A DNA stretch of 64,000 nt from Pygmaiobacter massiliensis (GTDB taxonomy: Bacteria > Bacillota > Clostridia > Oscillospirales > Ruminococcaceae). The notes beneath the pieces were generated by a model. That model was not told the DNA's origin. It saw nothing but the letters and a program-made list of their open reading frames with translations, and made no database searches. A program made the position numbers and the translations under genes. Shown piece after piece: positions 8,252 to 19,340 of the stretch (position 1 is its first letter; each line of letters opens with the position of its first letter). Where the stretch lies: NCBI GenBank assembly GCA_022778585.1, contig JALFTI010000002.1:44826-108825 (forward strand), given 5' to 3'.

Positions 8252-9068
8252 ACTGGTTGAGGTTCCCGGCGGCATTATTCCCGAGCGGGACGCCGGCAAG
8301 CCCCCCGTGCTGGAAGCGCGGCATATTGGCATTGATTTTGGCGGCCTGACAGCGGTGGACGATTTTGATTTTGTATTGGGCGCCACCGAAATTGGCGGGT
8401 TGATTGGCCCCAATGGCGCGGGTAAAACTACTGTCTTTAACCTGTTGACCAATGTATATCAGCCTACCCGGGGTTCTATTCTGCTGAACGGGGTGGATAC
8501 CAAGGGCAAAAGTACCTACCAGATCAATAAACTGGGCATTGCCCGTACTTTCCAAAATATTCGTCTATTCAAAGACTTAACCGTGTTGGATAATGTGTTG
8601 ATTGGCATGCACAATGCTATGGACTACAACATGGCCAGTTCGGTTTTGCGCCTTCCCCGTTATTGGAAAGAGGAAAAGCGCGCGAAGGAGAAAGCTATAG
8701 AGCTGCTTTCCATCTTTGACATGCAGGATATGGTGGAACTGAATGCGGGAAATTTGCCCTATGGTGCGCAGCGCCGGCTGGAAATTGTGCGGGCGTTGGC
8801 CACAAAGCCCAAACTGCTTTTGCTGGACGAACCGGCTGCCGGCATGAACCCTTCCGAAACCGCAGAGCTAATGGAAAATATTCGCCGTATCCGGGATATG
8901 TTTAAAATTTCCATTATGCTGATCGAGCATGACATGAACCTGGTAATGGGCATCTGCGAGGGTATTGCGGTGCTGAATTATGGCCGGATTATTGCAAAAG
9001 GGACCCCTGAAGAGATCCGCAACAATCCGGTGGTTATCGAGGCATATCTAGGCAAGAAAGGGGTGTAA
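8244..9068 (+). CDS. livG: Branched-chain amino acid ABC transporter ATP-binding protein LivG
   Basis: A 274-residue ATPase subunit. Walker A GPNGAGKTT is at about 55-63 and Walker B LLLLDEPAAG near residue 190. The signature region reads LPYGAQRRLEI in place of the usual LSYGQQRRLE, a mild deviation found in this subfamily. The switch His is in IEHDM. An N-terminal extension of about 20 residues (through PERDAGKPP) precedes the ATPase core. ATG 8244 is preceded by AGGAGGG and overlaps livM. It acts with LivF as the cytoplasmic motor of the importer. Confidence 0.95.
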   Translation: MSKLVEVPGGIIPERDAGKPPVLEARHIGIDFGGLTAVDDFDFVLGATEIGGLIGPNGAGKTTVFNLLTNVYQPTRGSILLNGVDTKGKSTYQINKLGIARTFQNIRLFKDLTVLDNVLIGMHNAMDYNMASSVLRLPRYWKEEKRAKEKAIELLSIFDMQDMVELNAGNLPYGAQRRLEIVRALATKPKLLLLDEPAAGMNPSETAELMENIRRIRDMFKISIMLIEHDMNLVMGICEGIAVLNYGRIIAKGTPEEIRNNPVVIEAYLGKKGV

Positions 9069-9072
9069 CGGC

Positions 9073-9774
9073 ATGCTGAAGGTCGAAAATATCAATGTGT
9101 ATTATGGCAATATCCATGCCGTGAAGGATATCTCTTTCGAGGTGCATAAGGGAGAGATTGTAACTCTGATTGGTGCAAACGGCGCAGGAAAATCCACCAT
9201 TTTGAATACGATTTCCGGGCAGCTGCGATCCAAAACCGGCCAGATCACCTTTTTGGACCAGAATATAGGCCACCTGGCTCCTCATAAAGTAGTGCCGCTG
9301 GGGCTTGCACAGGTGCCGGAAGGCCGACGGGTGTTTTTGCACATGACGGTGGAAGAAAACCTGGAGATGGGCGGCTACACCCGCTCTGCGGCGGAAAACG
9401 CAGAATCGATTGCTGATGTTTACCGCCGCTTCCCTCGCTTGAACGAGCGGCGCCGCCAGGTGGCGGGCACTCTTTCGGGCGGCGAACAGCAAATGCTGGC
9501 CATGGGCCGTGCGTTAATGGCAAAGCCGGCCCTTATGATGCTGGATGAACCTTCCATGGGCCTTGCCCCCATTCTGGTAGAGCAAATTTTTGATATTATT
9601 AAGGAGCTGCACGAGGCAGGCACTACTATTTTGCTGGTGGAGCAGAATGCGCAGATGGCCCTTTCCATTGCGGATCGGGCTTATGTGTTGGAAACCGGCC
9701 GAATTGTAATGCAGGGCAATGCCAAAGACCTGCTGAATGACGACAAGGTGCGCAGCGCCTATCTGGGTGGTTAA
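9073..9774 (+). CDS. livF: Branched-chain amino acid ABC transporter ATP-binding protein LivF
   Basis: A 233-residue second ATPase subunit of the usual LivF length. It carries Walker A GANGAGKST (about 34-42), the LivF-typical LAQVPEGRRVF Q-loop region, signature LSGGEQQML, Walker B LMMLDEPSMGL and the switch segment VEQNA. It starts four bases after livG and ends the operon just before a strong terminator. Confidence 0.96.
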   Translation: MLKVENINVYYGNIHAVKDISFEVHKGEIVTLIGANGAGKSTILNTISGQLRSKTGQITFLDQNIGHLAPHKVVPLGLAQVPEGRRVFLHMTVEENLEMGGYTRSAAENAESIADVYRRFPRLNERRRQVAGTLSGGEQQMLAMGRALMAKPALMMLDEPSMGLAPILVEQIFDIIKELHEAGTTILLVEQNAQMALSIADRAYVLETGRIVMQGNAKDLLNDDKVRSAYLGG

Positions 9775-9819
9775 GGAACATAGCTCTTTACCGGCCAAAA
9801 ATCATATGAACCAATCGGC

Positions 9820-9854
9820 AAAACGCCGGGGCGGTCATCGCCCCGGCGTTTTTT
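9820..9854 (+). terminator. Intrinsic terminator of the liv operon
   Basis: Perfect 14-bp stem AAAACGCCGGGGCG (9820-9833) / CGCCCCGGCGTTTT (9839-9852), 5-base loop, T tract. Confidence 0.92.
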
Positions 9855-10160
9855 GTGTGGTTATTTCAATGTACTAAGGGCCCAATTTGTCAGGAAGGTA
9901 ATTTATAAAAACCGGTTGAACACGACTATGCTGCCAGAGAGGGGTGTGGACAGGCGGAAGCTAAAAACGGCAGGCGTGTCCTGTTTTGCAGTGTGCATGC
10001 ATAGAATAAAAACAGCAAGTCTGCAAAGCTTTGCTGAAAAGCAAAAGGAAAAGCAGGAAAAATGCAGGGCTGTACTTAGCCCCGACAGTAAAAGCCGGTG
10101 CTTTGTGGTCAGGCAGGCCAATCTAAACGCCTGCGGCAAAGCATAAAAGGAGGAAAAAAC
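9855..10160. other. Intergenic region upstream of the GHL10 gene
   Basis: About 300 bases with no convincing gene. A possible -10 box TAGAAT lies near 10000, but no matching -35 was found. A clear AAGGAGG ribosome site lies at the end (10146-10153). No hairpin of note was seen. Confidence 0.5.
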
Positions 10161-11411
10161 ATGAGAAGACACCGTTCGCGCCTGCCCAAAGCGGGTGTTT
10201 GCCTGTTGGCGCTTTTGGTGCTGGCCGGGGCCGTATATGCAGTATGGGGTGCGTTTTTGCCGGCAGCTTATATGGGCGACGGTATGTTTACAACCGGACA
10301 AGCGAATACAGAGCAGGAGTGGCGTGCGGTGTGGATCAGTTATTTGGAATACCAACAGATGGATCTTTCCGGTGAAGAGTCTGCCAGGGCGGAGTTTTCG
10401 GCGGTGTTTGACAATGTAGCGGCGGCCGGTTTTAATACCGTAGTGGCCCAGGTGCGGCCGTTTGGAGATGCGCTTTATGCCAGCAGTGTATTTCCGTGGA
10501 GCCATTTGTTGACAGGAACCCAAGGACAGGACCCTGGCTATGATCCGCTTGCTTTAATGATAGAGCTGGCCCATGAGAGGGGGCTGCGGCTGGAAGCCTG
10601 GGTAAACCCCTACCGGGTACAGGGCGGTAAAACCCCTGCAACCCTCGCACCAGAAAACCCGGCCGTACTTTGGCAGGCAAACCCGGAAACTTCTGGCTGG
10701 GTTCACTTAACTGATACCGGCCTGTGGTATGACCCCGGTGTGCCAGAGGTCCAGGCGCTGATTGTACAGGGGGTGACAGAAATATGCGCAAACTACGAGG
10801 TGGACGGTATTCAGTTTGATGACTATTTCTACCCCACCACGGATGAAACCTTTGACGCGTCCACCTATGCAGCCTATTCGAATGGGCAGGCCCTGGCCGA
10901 TTGGCGCCGGTCCAATGTGGATAATCTAATCCAGCAGGTAGGACAGGTTATAGAAGAGTGCGGCCACAGTTTGGTTTTCGGAATTAGCCCGCAGGGAAAC
11001 CGGGCCAATAATTACGACCAGCAGTACAGTGATATAGCCCGCTGGGCACAAGAGGGATGGGTGGATTATATCTGTCCGCAGCTGTATTGGGGGTTTGACT
11101 ATCGAACCGAGTCGGGCAGCGATGCGTTTGCGTTTCAAAACTGCCTGCAAAGCTGGTGTGCAGTGCCCCGCGCAGAAAATGTAGCGCTTTACATTGGCTT
11201 GGGGGCCTGGCGCGTAGGGGAAGGGGACGGCAGTGCGGTGTCCAGCCAGGAATGGTATACCGGCCAAAACCTGGCCAAACAGGTTGCTGCTCTGCGGGAA
11301 GCTTCTGCGCAGGGGTATGCAATTTATCGGTATGACAGCCTGTGGAATGGGGCAAATGATTTGTGTGCAAGTGAACTGGCAGCCCTGGCAAAACAAAATG
11401 GTGTGGCCTGA
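10161..11411 (+). CDS. Glycoside hydrolase-like family 10 (DUF187/YngK-type) exported protein
   Basis: A 416-residue protein matching the GHL10 family (B. subtilis YngK-like), a TIM-barrel predicted to act on cell-wall or other glycans outside the cell. A basic start and a hydrophobic segment (about residues 12-33) form an uncleaved anchor or signal peptide. The domain opens with EWRAVWISYLEYQ. NTVVAQVRPFGDALY, LRLEAWVNPYR, VDGIQFDDYFYP (the likely catalytic-Asp region) and GISPQGNRANNY follow in family order. Start ATG 10161 follows AAGGAGG. It is a lone gene. The real substrate is unknown. Confidence 0.88.
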   Translation: MRRHRSRLPKAGVCLLALLVLAGAVYAVWGAFLPAAYMGDGMFTTGQANTEQEWRAVWISYLEYQQMDLSGEESARAEFSAVFDNVAAAGFNTVVAQVRPFGDALYASSVFPWSHLLTGTQGQDPGYDPLALMIELAHERGLRLEAWVNPYRVQGGKTPATLAPENPAVLWQANPETSGWVHLTDTGLWYDPGVPEVQALIVQGVTEICANYEVDGIQFDDYFYPTTDETFDASTYAAYSNGQALADWRRSNVDNLIQQVGQVIEECGHSLVFGISPQGNRANNYDQQYSDIARWAQEGWVDYICPQLYWGFDYRTESGSDAFAFQNCLQSWCAVPRAENVALYIGLGAWRVGEGDGSAVSSQEWYTGQNLAKQVAALREASAQGYAIYRYDSLWNGANDLCASELAALAKQNGVA

Positions 11412-11528
11412 ACCGTTCCTTTCGTTGGCAGGTGTAATAAAAACAGTTTTTGCTTCGCTACGGCGAAGATGCAAAGTAAGTATGATATACTATTTTAAAA
11501 TGGGCGTTTTGCTTTCCGGGCAGCTTAT

Positions 11529-11536
11529 GGTATAAT
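11529..11536 (+). promoter_or_regulatory. Extended -10 promoter upstream of trmB
   Basis: TGGTATAAT at 11528-11536 is a perfect TGnTATAAT extended -10 element within ATGGTATAATA. No good -35 is present, which extended -10 promoters do not need. It would give a leader of about 160 bases before trmB. Confidence 0.55.
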
Positions 11537-11623
11537 AAACCGCAAAGCCGCTGCCATAGTTTTTTCAATGCGGAACTTGCTGCTTGTTTGCAGGCAGCGG
11601 TACAGGCCGCATGTCCGCGGTTT
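11536..11623 (+). other. Structured leader upstream of trmB
   Basis: Two nested stems are visible: outer AAACCGC (11536-11542) / GCGGTTT (11617-11623) and inner CCGCTGCC (11547-11554) / GGCAGCGG (11593-11600). A 14-base near-repeat TGCGGAACyTGCTG occurs inside the structure (11569-11582) and again closer to the gene (11662-11675). No known riboswitch consensus was recognised. Confidence 0.4.
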
Positions 11624-11702
11624 GCAATTATGCCCCATTTTTACCCAGGGACCGTGCAGTTTGCGGAACCTGCTGATATAGGAAGTAAAGGAATTAAATT
11701 CT

Positions 11703-12362
11703 ATGCGAATGAGACATAAACCCTACGCACGCCCGGAGTTGGCCGGCTGCCCATTTTTTATACCCGAACCGGAGAAAGCAAGGGGGCAGTGGCAATCTTT
11801 ATTTGCCCAGCCCCAGCCGTTGGTGTTGGAACTGGGGTGCGGGAAAGGCGGGTTTGCGGCAATGTATGCCTCGGCCCATCCCGAGGTGAATTATCTGGCA
11901 GTGGACTATTTAAGCGATGTGCTGGTTTTGGCCAAGCGCCGGGTGGAGGAAGCTTATGCCGCTGCGCAGCTTGTGCCGGAAAACATTCGGCTTACAGCGC
12001 TGAATATCCAGTGGATTGAAAATAACCTGGCACCACAAGACCGGGTGGAACGCATTTTTATTAACTTTTGTAACCCTTGGCCTAAGGTTAGTCACCATAA
12101 GCGCCGCCTGACCCATCCCCGCCAATTGGTGCAGTACCGGCAATTTTTAGCGCCACAGGGAGAAGTGTGGTTTAAAACCGATGACGATGACCTGTTTGAG
12201 GCGAGTGTGGATTACTTTGCAGAGAATGGGTTTGAGCTGCGCTTTTTGACGCGGGACCTGCATGCTCAGGAACCAGAGTGGAATATTCGAACAGAGTATG
12301 AGGAAAAGTTTTCTGCCTTGGGGGTGCCAATCAAGGCTTTGATTGCGGTAAAACAAGACTGA
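11703..12362 (+). CDS. trmB: tRNA (guanine-N7-)-methyltransferase
   Basis: A 219-residue class-I SAM-dependent methyltransferase that makes m7G46 in the variable loop of tRNAs. It starts with the family's RMRHKPYA. The SAM site LELGCGKGGFAA is near residue 45, and the family-specific FINFCNPWPKVSHHKRRLTHP (substrate-binding and catalytic Asp region in homologues) near residue 118. C-terminal EYEEKFSALGVPI also matches the family. Length is normal for Firmicutes. It is transcribed alone, ahead of an intrinsic terminator. Confidence 0.95.
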   Translation: MRMRHKPYARPELAGCPFFIPEPEKARGQWQSLFAQPQPLVLELGCGKGGFAAMYASAHPEVNYLAVDYLSDVLVLAKRRVEEAYAAAQLVPENIRLTALNIQWIENNLAPQDRVERIFINFCNPWPKVSHHKRRLTHPRQLVQYRQFLAPQGEVWFKTDDDDLFEASVDYFAENGFELRFLTRDLHAQEPEWNIRTEYEEKFSALGVPIKALIAVKQD

Positions 12363-12432
12363 CCCATATCTTTTTACAAACAATAGTGCTTTAATCAATC
12401 ATAGAATCAGCAAGTTTTGACATATGCTGGAA

Positions 12433-12478
12433 AATACCGGCCGACGCCTAAACGGTGCCGGCCGGTATTGCTTTTTAA
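12433..12478 (+). terminator. Intrinsic terminator after trmB
   Basis: Stem AATACCGGCC (12433-12442) / GGCCGGTATT (12460-12469) with a small inner stem, followed by CTTTTT. The rest of the gap to the hrcA promoter (12479-12685) shows no gene. Confidence 0.75.
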
Positions 12479-12685
12479 GGGGATATAGAGCGGTGGTAGG
12501 AAAAGTAAATAGTGACCTGGGATGAAAGTTTTGCCTCGGCCGGGAAAGGATAAGGAAAGCAGCCTCAAAAGGCAAATGGTTTTTGCAAAAAGGCAGAAAA
12601 AAGCATACAAAGCAAAATGCCGAAAAGCGGGAAAAAGTAATTTGTGACCGAAGTGTAAAAATTCCAAATAATTTTTGAGAGGTGC

Positions 12686-12713
12686 TTGACAAAGAAAAAA
12701 GTTGGTGTAGAAT
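12686..12713 (+). promoter_or_regulatory. Sigma-A promoter of the hrcA operon
   Basis: TTGACA (12686-12691), 16-bp spacer, TAGAAT (12708-12713), immediately upstream of the CIRCE operator. Confidence 0.85.
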
Positions 12714-12717
12714 AAAG

Positions 12718-12744
12718 TTAGCACTCGGGAACAAAGAGTGCTAA
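12718..12744 (+). promoter_or_regulatory. CIRCE operator (HrcA binding site)
   Basis: Perfect inverted repeat TTAGCACTC-N9-GAGTGCTAA, identical to the CIRCE consensus. It lies just after the -10 box and 24 bases before hrcA. HrcA bound here represses the whole operon until heat shock titrates GroEL (established for Firmicutes). Confidence 0.97.
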
Positions 12745-12768
12745 AACGCAAAAAAGGAAGGTGCGGGT

Positions 12769-13788
12769 ATGGATATGGATGAGCGCAAGCGGCGCATCCT
12801 GGCCGCCATTGTGGCGCTTTATGCACAGGACGGCGAGCCGGTCGGCTCCAACCTGCTCTGCAATTATTTAAACATGGCAGTCTCTTCCGCAACATTGCGA
12901 AACGAGATGGCTACCTTGACCAGATTGGGACTTTTGGAGCAGCCCCATACCAGCGCGGGAAGGGTACCCAGCACCGAAGGGTATCGGTACTATATTGAAA
13001 ACCTGATAGAAGGCAAAGGAGACCTGAAGCAGGCTGACCGCAGACGGATTGATGAGGCGTTTTCCGGATTTGACTTTGATCCGGAAAGGCTTGCCAAAGG
13101 GGCAGCAAAGGAGCTTTCCGCCATGACAGGATATCCGGCCGTGGCAATGACCCCAAAAAGCGACGATGTGAAGGTTGCCTATTTTAATGTCATTCAAACC
13201 GGCCGGTTTTCGGCGGCGGTGCTCAGCGTCAGCTCGGTGGGCGGCGTTGCCACCCGGGTGGCAGCCATAGAACGGCCGCTTACCGCGCAGGATATTGAAA
13301 CGGTTACCAACTATCTGAACCGCACGCTGGCTTTTGTCTCGAAAGAAGATGTGAGCCCGCTGGCGCAAAATCTCTTGCGGGAGGGTCTGGCCGATCAGCA
13401 GGCGCTGTGGCCTATTGTAAAGGCGGCTGTTACGCTGCTGCAAGGAGCTGGCCGAAGCAAGGTATTTGTAGCCGGGCAGGATAAACTGCTCAACTGGCCG
13501 GAGCTGGAACCCAGCCTGCGGGGCTGTTTGAAGCTTTTGGGCAATACCGACCAGCTGCGGCAGATTGTTGCACCCCCTGGTATGCGCACTGCCGTTTTAA
13601 TGGGGGATGAGCTTTCCGAAGAATTGCCGGGTGTGGCCATTGCAGCCAAACGATACCTGGCCGGGGGCGGGCGCAGCGGTACCATAGCCCTTTTAGGACC
13701 GAGTAGAATGCCTTACCTGACTGTGCTGCCGAAGCTTGAATATTTTGCTGAGAAGCTGGGCCGGGCCATGACCCGGGCCGAAAAATAA
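12769..13788 (+). CDS. hrcA: Heat-inducible transcription repressor HrcA
   Basis: A 339-residue repressor of class-I heat-shock genes, normal family length. The N-terminal winged helix contains MAVSSATLRNEMATLTRLGLLEQPHTSAGR (about 36-65), and GYRYYIENL follows. The C-terminal GAF-like dimerisation domain extends to the end. It is the first gene of hrcA-grpE-dnaK-dnaJ and autoregulated through the CIRCE site just upstream. GGAAGG precedes ATG 12769. Confidence 0.97.
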   Translation: MDMDERKRRILAAIVALYAQDGEPVGSNLLCNYLNMAVSSATLRNEMATLTRLGLLEQPHTSAGRVPSTEGYRYYIENLIEGKGDLKQADRRRIDEAFSGFDFDPERLAKGAAKELSAMTGYPAVAMTPKSDDVKVAYFNVIQTGRFSAAVLSVSSVGGVATRVAAIERPLTAQDIETVTNYLNRTLAFVSKEDVSPLAQNLLREGLADQQALWPIVKAAVTLLQGAGRSKVFVAGQDKLLNWPELEPSLRGCLKLLGNTDQLRQIVAPPGMRTAVLMGDELSEELPGVAIAAKRYLAGGGRSGTIALLGPSRMPYLTVLPKLEYFAEKLGRAMTRAEK

Positions 13789-13830
13789 ACCAAGTACCGC
13801 AAGGCGGTTTTGCCAGAAAGGATTTCTATC

Positions 13831-14481
13831 ATGAATGAACAGGAAAAAAACACCGCGCCGGTTTCACCAAACCAGCCCGATGAACAGGCACAGGACCCTG
13901 CGGCCGTAAAGACACAGGCTGCAGATGCAACAGCAGAGTCGAAGGAGCAGGCCTGCGCAGATGGAAAAGAGGCCAAAAAACAGGAAAAATCGGCGATTAA
14001 GCTGGCTGCACGGCTGGAAAAGGAGCTGGATGAAACTAAAAAACAGCTGGAAAAAACCAGCAAGGAGCGGGATGACGCCAAAGATACCCTGATGCGGACT
14101 GCCGCTGAGTATGACAATTACCGCAAGCGCACCACCCGCGAAAAGGAAGCCAGTTTTTCGGATGGCGTTTCCAGTGCGGTAACCCAGCTTTTGCCGGTGA
14201 TTGACACGCTGGAACTGGCAATATGTGCCCCCACCAGCGATGAAAATTATAAAAAAGGGGTAGAAATGACCCTTGAAAAATGCCGCCAGGCTTTTGAAAA
14301 ACTGGGAATTGAGGAAATTGAGGCCGAAGGCAAACCGTTTGACCCGAACCTGCATAATGCAATGATGCAGGATGCGGCAGGCGAAGGGGTGGAGAGCGGT
14401 ACCATTACACGGGTGCTGCAGAAGGGTTACACCCTTTCCGGCAAGGTGATCCGCCACGCGGCGGTTGCTGTTGCACAGTAG
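13831..14481 (+). CDS. grpE: Nucleotide exchange factor GrpE
   Basis: A 216-residue DnaK co-chaperone that releases ADP from DnaK. The first 45 residues are acidic and low-complexity. A long coiled coil (about 50-100) leads to AAEYDNYRKRTTREKE and the beta-wing domain with PFDPNLHNAMMQ and VLQKGYTLSGKVIRHAAVAVA. The start is taken at ATG 13831 after AGAAAGGA; an in-frame TTG at 13810 is a less likely alternative. It lies 42 bases after hrcA. Confidence 0.97.
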   Translation: MNEQEKNTAPVSPNQPDEQAQDPAAVKTQAADATAESKEQACADGKEAKKQEKSAIKLAARLEKELDETKKQLEKTSKERDDAKDTLMRTAAEYDNYRKRTTREKEASFSDGVSSAVTQLLPVIDTLELAICAPTSDENYKKGVEMTLEKCRQAFEKLGIEEIEAEGKPFDPNLHNAMMQDAAGEGVESGTITRVLQKGYTLSGKVIRHAAVAVAQ

Positions 14482-14592
14482 CTTTTGGCAGGACAATAGC
14501 GGCTTTTAGGGGCCGTTTGCATAGATACTGCGGAAGTTTTCCGCAAACAAGTTTTTTGATTTACAAACCATGCGAAACAAGACAGATGATAG

Positions 14593-16467
<1,875 letters not shown>

Positions 16468-16501
16468 ACCTTGGAGCAAAACTCAAAGCCCCAGGCAGAA
16501 A

Positions 16502-16539
16502 GGCAAAGCCGGCAGAGCATTCGCTTTGCCGGCTTTGCC
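16502..16539 (+). other. Hairpin between dnaK and dnaJ
   Basis: Perfect 12-bp stem GGCAAAGCCGGC (16502-16513) / GCCGGCTTTGCC (16528-16539) without a T tract. It is more likely an mRNA-stabilising or processing hairpin that sets the DnaK:DnaJ ratio than a terminator; this role is inference. Confidence 0.55.
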
Positions 16540-16588
16540 GGGGTAAAGGCCCGGCAGGGTGTGCCGCCGGGGCACAGAGGTGAGGAAT

Positions 16589-17746
16589 ATGGCAGAAAAA
16601 CGCGATTATTACGAGGTGCTGGGCATTGCCAAGGGAGCCTCGGAGGATGAAATTAAAAAGGCCTACCGCAAACTGGCCAAAAAATATCACCCGGACCTGC
16701 ACCCTGGCGATAAGGACGCCGAGGCGCATTTCAAAGAGGTGAATGAGGCCTATGAAGTGCTGTCAAACCCGGAGAAAAAGGCCCGGTACGATCAGTTTGG
16801 CCATGCAGGGGTTGATCCCAGCTATGGCGCCGGAGCTGGCAGTGCAGGCGGGTTTTCCGGTTTTGACGGGGTGGATTTGGGAGATATTTTTGGCAGCATT
16901 TTTGGCGAAGGCTTCGGTTTTGGTTCCGGTCGTCGGCAGAACCCGAACGCCCCGCGCCGGGGGGCCGATATTCGGGCCGCGATCAGCCTGACCTTTATGG
17001 AGGCGGCGCATGGCTGTACCAAGACCATCAATGTGACCCACCAGGACACCTGCCCTGACTGCGGTGGTTCTGGAGCGGACAAAGGCACACAGCCCGAAGT
17101 ATGCCCCGACTGCGGCGGCCGCGGCGTGGTGAATGTGCAGCAGCGCACCCCGTTTGGCGTTATGCAGTCCAGCCGGCCCTGTACCCGCTGTGGTGGCCGC
17201 GGGCGGATTATTAAGGACCCCTGCCGCCGGTGTTCCGGAACCGGCCGGGTGGCCAGCCGCCAAAAGCTGGAGGTCAAAATTCCGGCTGGTATTAATGATG
17301 ACCAAAGCCTGGCTATGCGTGGGCAGGGGGATAAGGGCCTGAATGGCGGTCCCGCCGGCGATGTGATTGTCACCGTATCGGTAAAGCCGGACCCCATTTT
17401 TACCCGTGATGACAACTATAATGTGTGGGTTACCGTACCTATTACCTTTGCCCAGGCCGCTTTGGGGGCAACGGTTATGGTACCCACCATTGACGGCAAG
17501 GTGGAATATACCGTGCCGGAAGGTACCCAGGCGGGCAAGGTGTTCCGGCTGCGGGGCAAAGGCATTCAGTACCTGAATGGCCGCGGCCGTGGAGACCAGT
17601 ATGTGACGGTAAATGTGGAAATTCCCAAAAAACTGACCCGTACCCAAAAGGAAGCGCTGAAAAACTTTGAAGAAACCATGAAGGATGAAAACTACGAACA
17701 GCGAAAAGGATTTTTTAAAACCCTGAAAGACATGTTTGAAAAGTAA
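16589..17746 (+). CDS. dnaJ: Molecular chaperone DnaJ (Hsp40)
   Basis: A 385-residue type-I J-protein. The J domain (1-70) has the HPD motif in [11 protein letters not shown] Gly/Phe-rich linker spans about 75-130. Four zinc-binding CxxCxGxG repeats follow ([32 protein letters not shown]), then the C-terminal beta domains. It stimulates DnaK ATPase and delivers substrates. Start ATG 16589 is preceded by GAGGTGAGG. It is the last gene of the heat-shock operon. Confidence 0.97.
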   Translation: MAEKRDYYEVLGIAKGASEDEIKKAYRKLAKKYHPDLHPGDKDAEAHFKEVNEAYEVLSNPEKKARYDQFGHAGVDPSYGAGAGSAGGFSGFDGVDLGDIFGSIFGEGFGFGSGRRQNPNAPRRGADIRAAISLTFMEAAHGCTKTINVTHQDTCPDCGGSGADKGTQPEVCPDCGGRGVVNVQQRTPFGVMQSSRPCTRCGGRGRIIKDPCRRCSGTGRVASRQKLEVKIPAGINDDQSLAMRGQGDKGLNGGPAGDVIVTVSVKPDPIFTRDDNYNVWVTVPITFAQAALGATVMVPTIDGKVEYTVPEGTQAGKVFRLRGKGIQYLNGRGRGDQYVTVNVEIPKKLTRTQKEALKNFEETMKDENYEQRKGFFKTLKDMFEK

Positions 17747-17768
17747 ATATTCCTTTTTAAATGGTTTA

Positions 17769-17808
17769 AAAAAGCCCCCTGCGGAAGATTTTCCGCAGGG
17801 GGCTTTTT
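17769..17808 (+). terminator. Intrinsic terminator of the heat-shock operon
   Basis: Perfect 18-bp stem AAAAAGCCCCCTGCGGAA (17769-17786) / TTCCGCAGGGGGCTTTTT (17791-17808) with a 4-base loop. Confidence 0.93.
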
Positions 17809-18027
17809 GAACAGAAAAGGTATGCAGATAAGAAAACCGGCCATAAAAGCAGCGTAAAAAGTTAAGCGAACGAAGACCCGCTTAACCCCAAAACGGCAAA
17901 AGGGGAGTGCGGCCTTATAACCTTTTGAAAAAGGGAAAAGTGCCGTTGACAATAGGTCTAAAACCGAACACAGAAAACGGTAAATTTTCTTCCAGCATTT
18001 GCCATGCACATAACCAGATGCGACCGT

Positions 18028-19116
18028 TTACTTTTTATGCAGCTGCTGCAAAAAATCGTGCAAGGCCTGGCTGTCGCCCTGGGTACGGCGCATTTTTGGG
18101 AAGGCGCGGCTCAGCCGGCGTTCTGCTGCCGGACGGCGGCGGGAGAGCAGTGCATCATACCGCTGCTGCAGCTGAGCCTGCCGCGCAAGGGCAGCGGCAT
18201 GAGCCTGAGATATGCGCTCCTTTACTTCCACTGCCTGGTCCACAAAGCGTTCTTTGGCGCTGGGGCGCTGGTCAGAAGAGTCGGCAGCATGATAATCTTC
18301 TATGGCATTCCATGCCCGGTCGGCCAGTTCGTCGCGGGCATCAGCAAAGCGCTCTTTGGCTTTGTCCATCCGGTCGGCAAATTCTTCTTTTGCATCCGAA
18401 AACATTTCCCGGGCCTCATCCATCCGGTCGGCCAGTTCGCTGCGCGCGTCCTCCAGCCGGTCGGGAATACCGCTGTCCTCCAGCCGGTCCGAAAGTTCCA
18501 GCGCAGTGCTGCCCAATGTGTGGGATAGTGCTTCCGATTGACGGTGCAGTGCCTGGGCCAGTTTTTCCAGTTCGCCCAAATCCCGGTCCATGCGGGTTAC
18601 ATTTACTACGGTCAAGACAAGGTCGGTTAGATAAACAATGAGCACCGGCCAGGCTAAAACTTGACCTGCCTGCTGTGGCATAAGGCCAACCAGCCCGGCA
18701 ACCAATGGGTGCAAAACCCGCATGGCCAGCACACAGCCAAAGCCCCACAAAATGGAAAATTTTAAGCAGATATACCCGCCCAGATTGAATGGCTGATCAC
18801 TGTAGTCCCACCAGCGGGTATGAAACAGCTTTTCCAACGCCCAACCGGTTATCAACTCCAGCGCACTGGCAAGCAAGGCTCCGCCCACCAGCAGCGGTAA
18901 AAAATGTTGGCGCAAAGGGGTAAGCACGCACAAAATAATAAGCATTCCAAAGCCGTAGATAGGACAGACCGGCCCGTAAAGGAATCCTCGGTTTACCAGT
19001 TTTCCGGTATTGAGAGTGCAGTAGATAACCTCGGTGCACCAGCCCAGCATAGAGTAAAGACAAAAATACCAAAACAGCTGGTAAAAGGTAAAACCGAATA
19101 GCGTCAGATTCCACAT
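18028..19116 (-). CDS. Putative ABC transporter permease (CmpB-like, PF06541) with amphipathic repeat tail
   Basis: A 362-residue protein. Residues about 1-180 hold five to six membrane segments of the putative ABC-transporter type IV / CmpB family, with CTEVIYCTLNTGKLVNRGFLYGP, GPVCPIYGFG and WWDYSDQPFNLGGYICL as family hallmarks. Function of the family is unproven. From about residue 190 to 340 is a charged helical region with about 18-residue repeats built on DRMDxAxExFxDAxxExA, resembling an amphipathic or coiled-coil surface. ATG 19116 follows AAGGAGGAGG. The repeat tail is unusual for the family and probably a lineage-specific addition. Confidence 0.8.
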   Translation of the reverse strand: MWNLTLFGFTFYQLFWYFCLYSMLGWCTEVIYCTLNTGKLVNRGFLYGPVCPIYGFGMLIILCVLTPLRQHFLPLLVGGALLASALELITGWALEKLFHTRWWDYSDQPFNLGGYICLKFSILWGFGCVLAMRVLHPLVAGLVGLMPQQAGQVLAWPVLIVYLTDLVLTVVNVTRMDRDLGELEKLAQALHRQSEALSHTLGSTALELSDRLEDSGIPDRLEDARSELADRMDEAREMFSDAKEEFADRMDKAKERFADARDELADRAWNAIEDYHAADSSDQRPSAKERFVDQAVEVKERISQAHAAALARQAQLQQRYDALLSRRRPAAERRLSRAFPKMRRTQGDSQALHDFLQQLHKK

Positions 19117-19340
19117 GGGGAATCCTCCTCCTTTTTTTACAAAAGCTAAAAGCAAAAACAGGGCAAAACGCCTGCCGGGCAGATAACTGCAAAAAAGTGA
19201 AAACCATTTTGCCGCTAAGCCTCAAACGCTGCCGTGCACAAGATACAATAGCCGGCGTTTTGTGCATAAAAACGCACAAAAACCAAACCGACAACTACAA
19301 AAGCACGAGGTCGGTGGTTTTGCTATGCAGAGAGTGCTTG

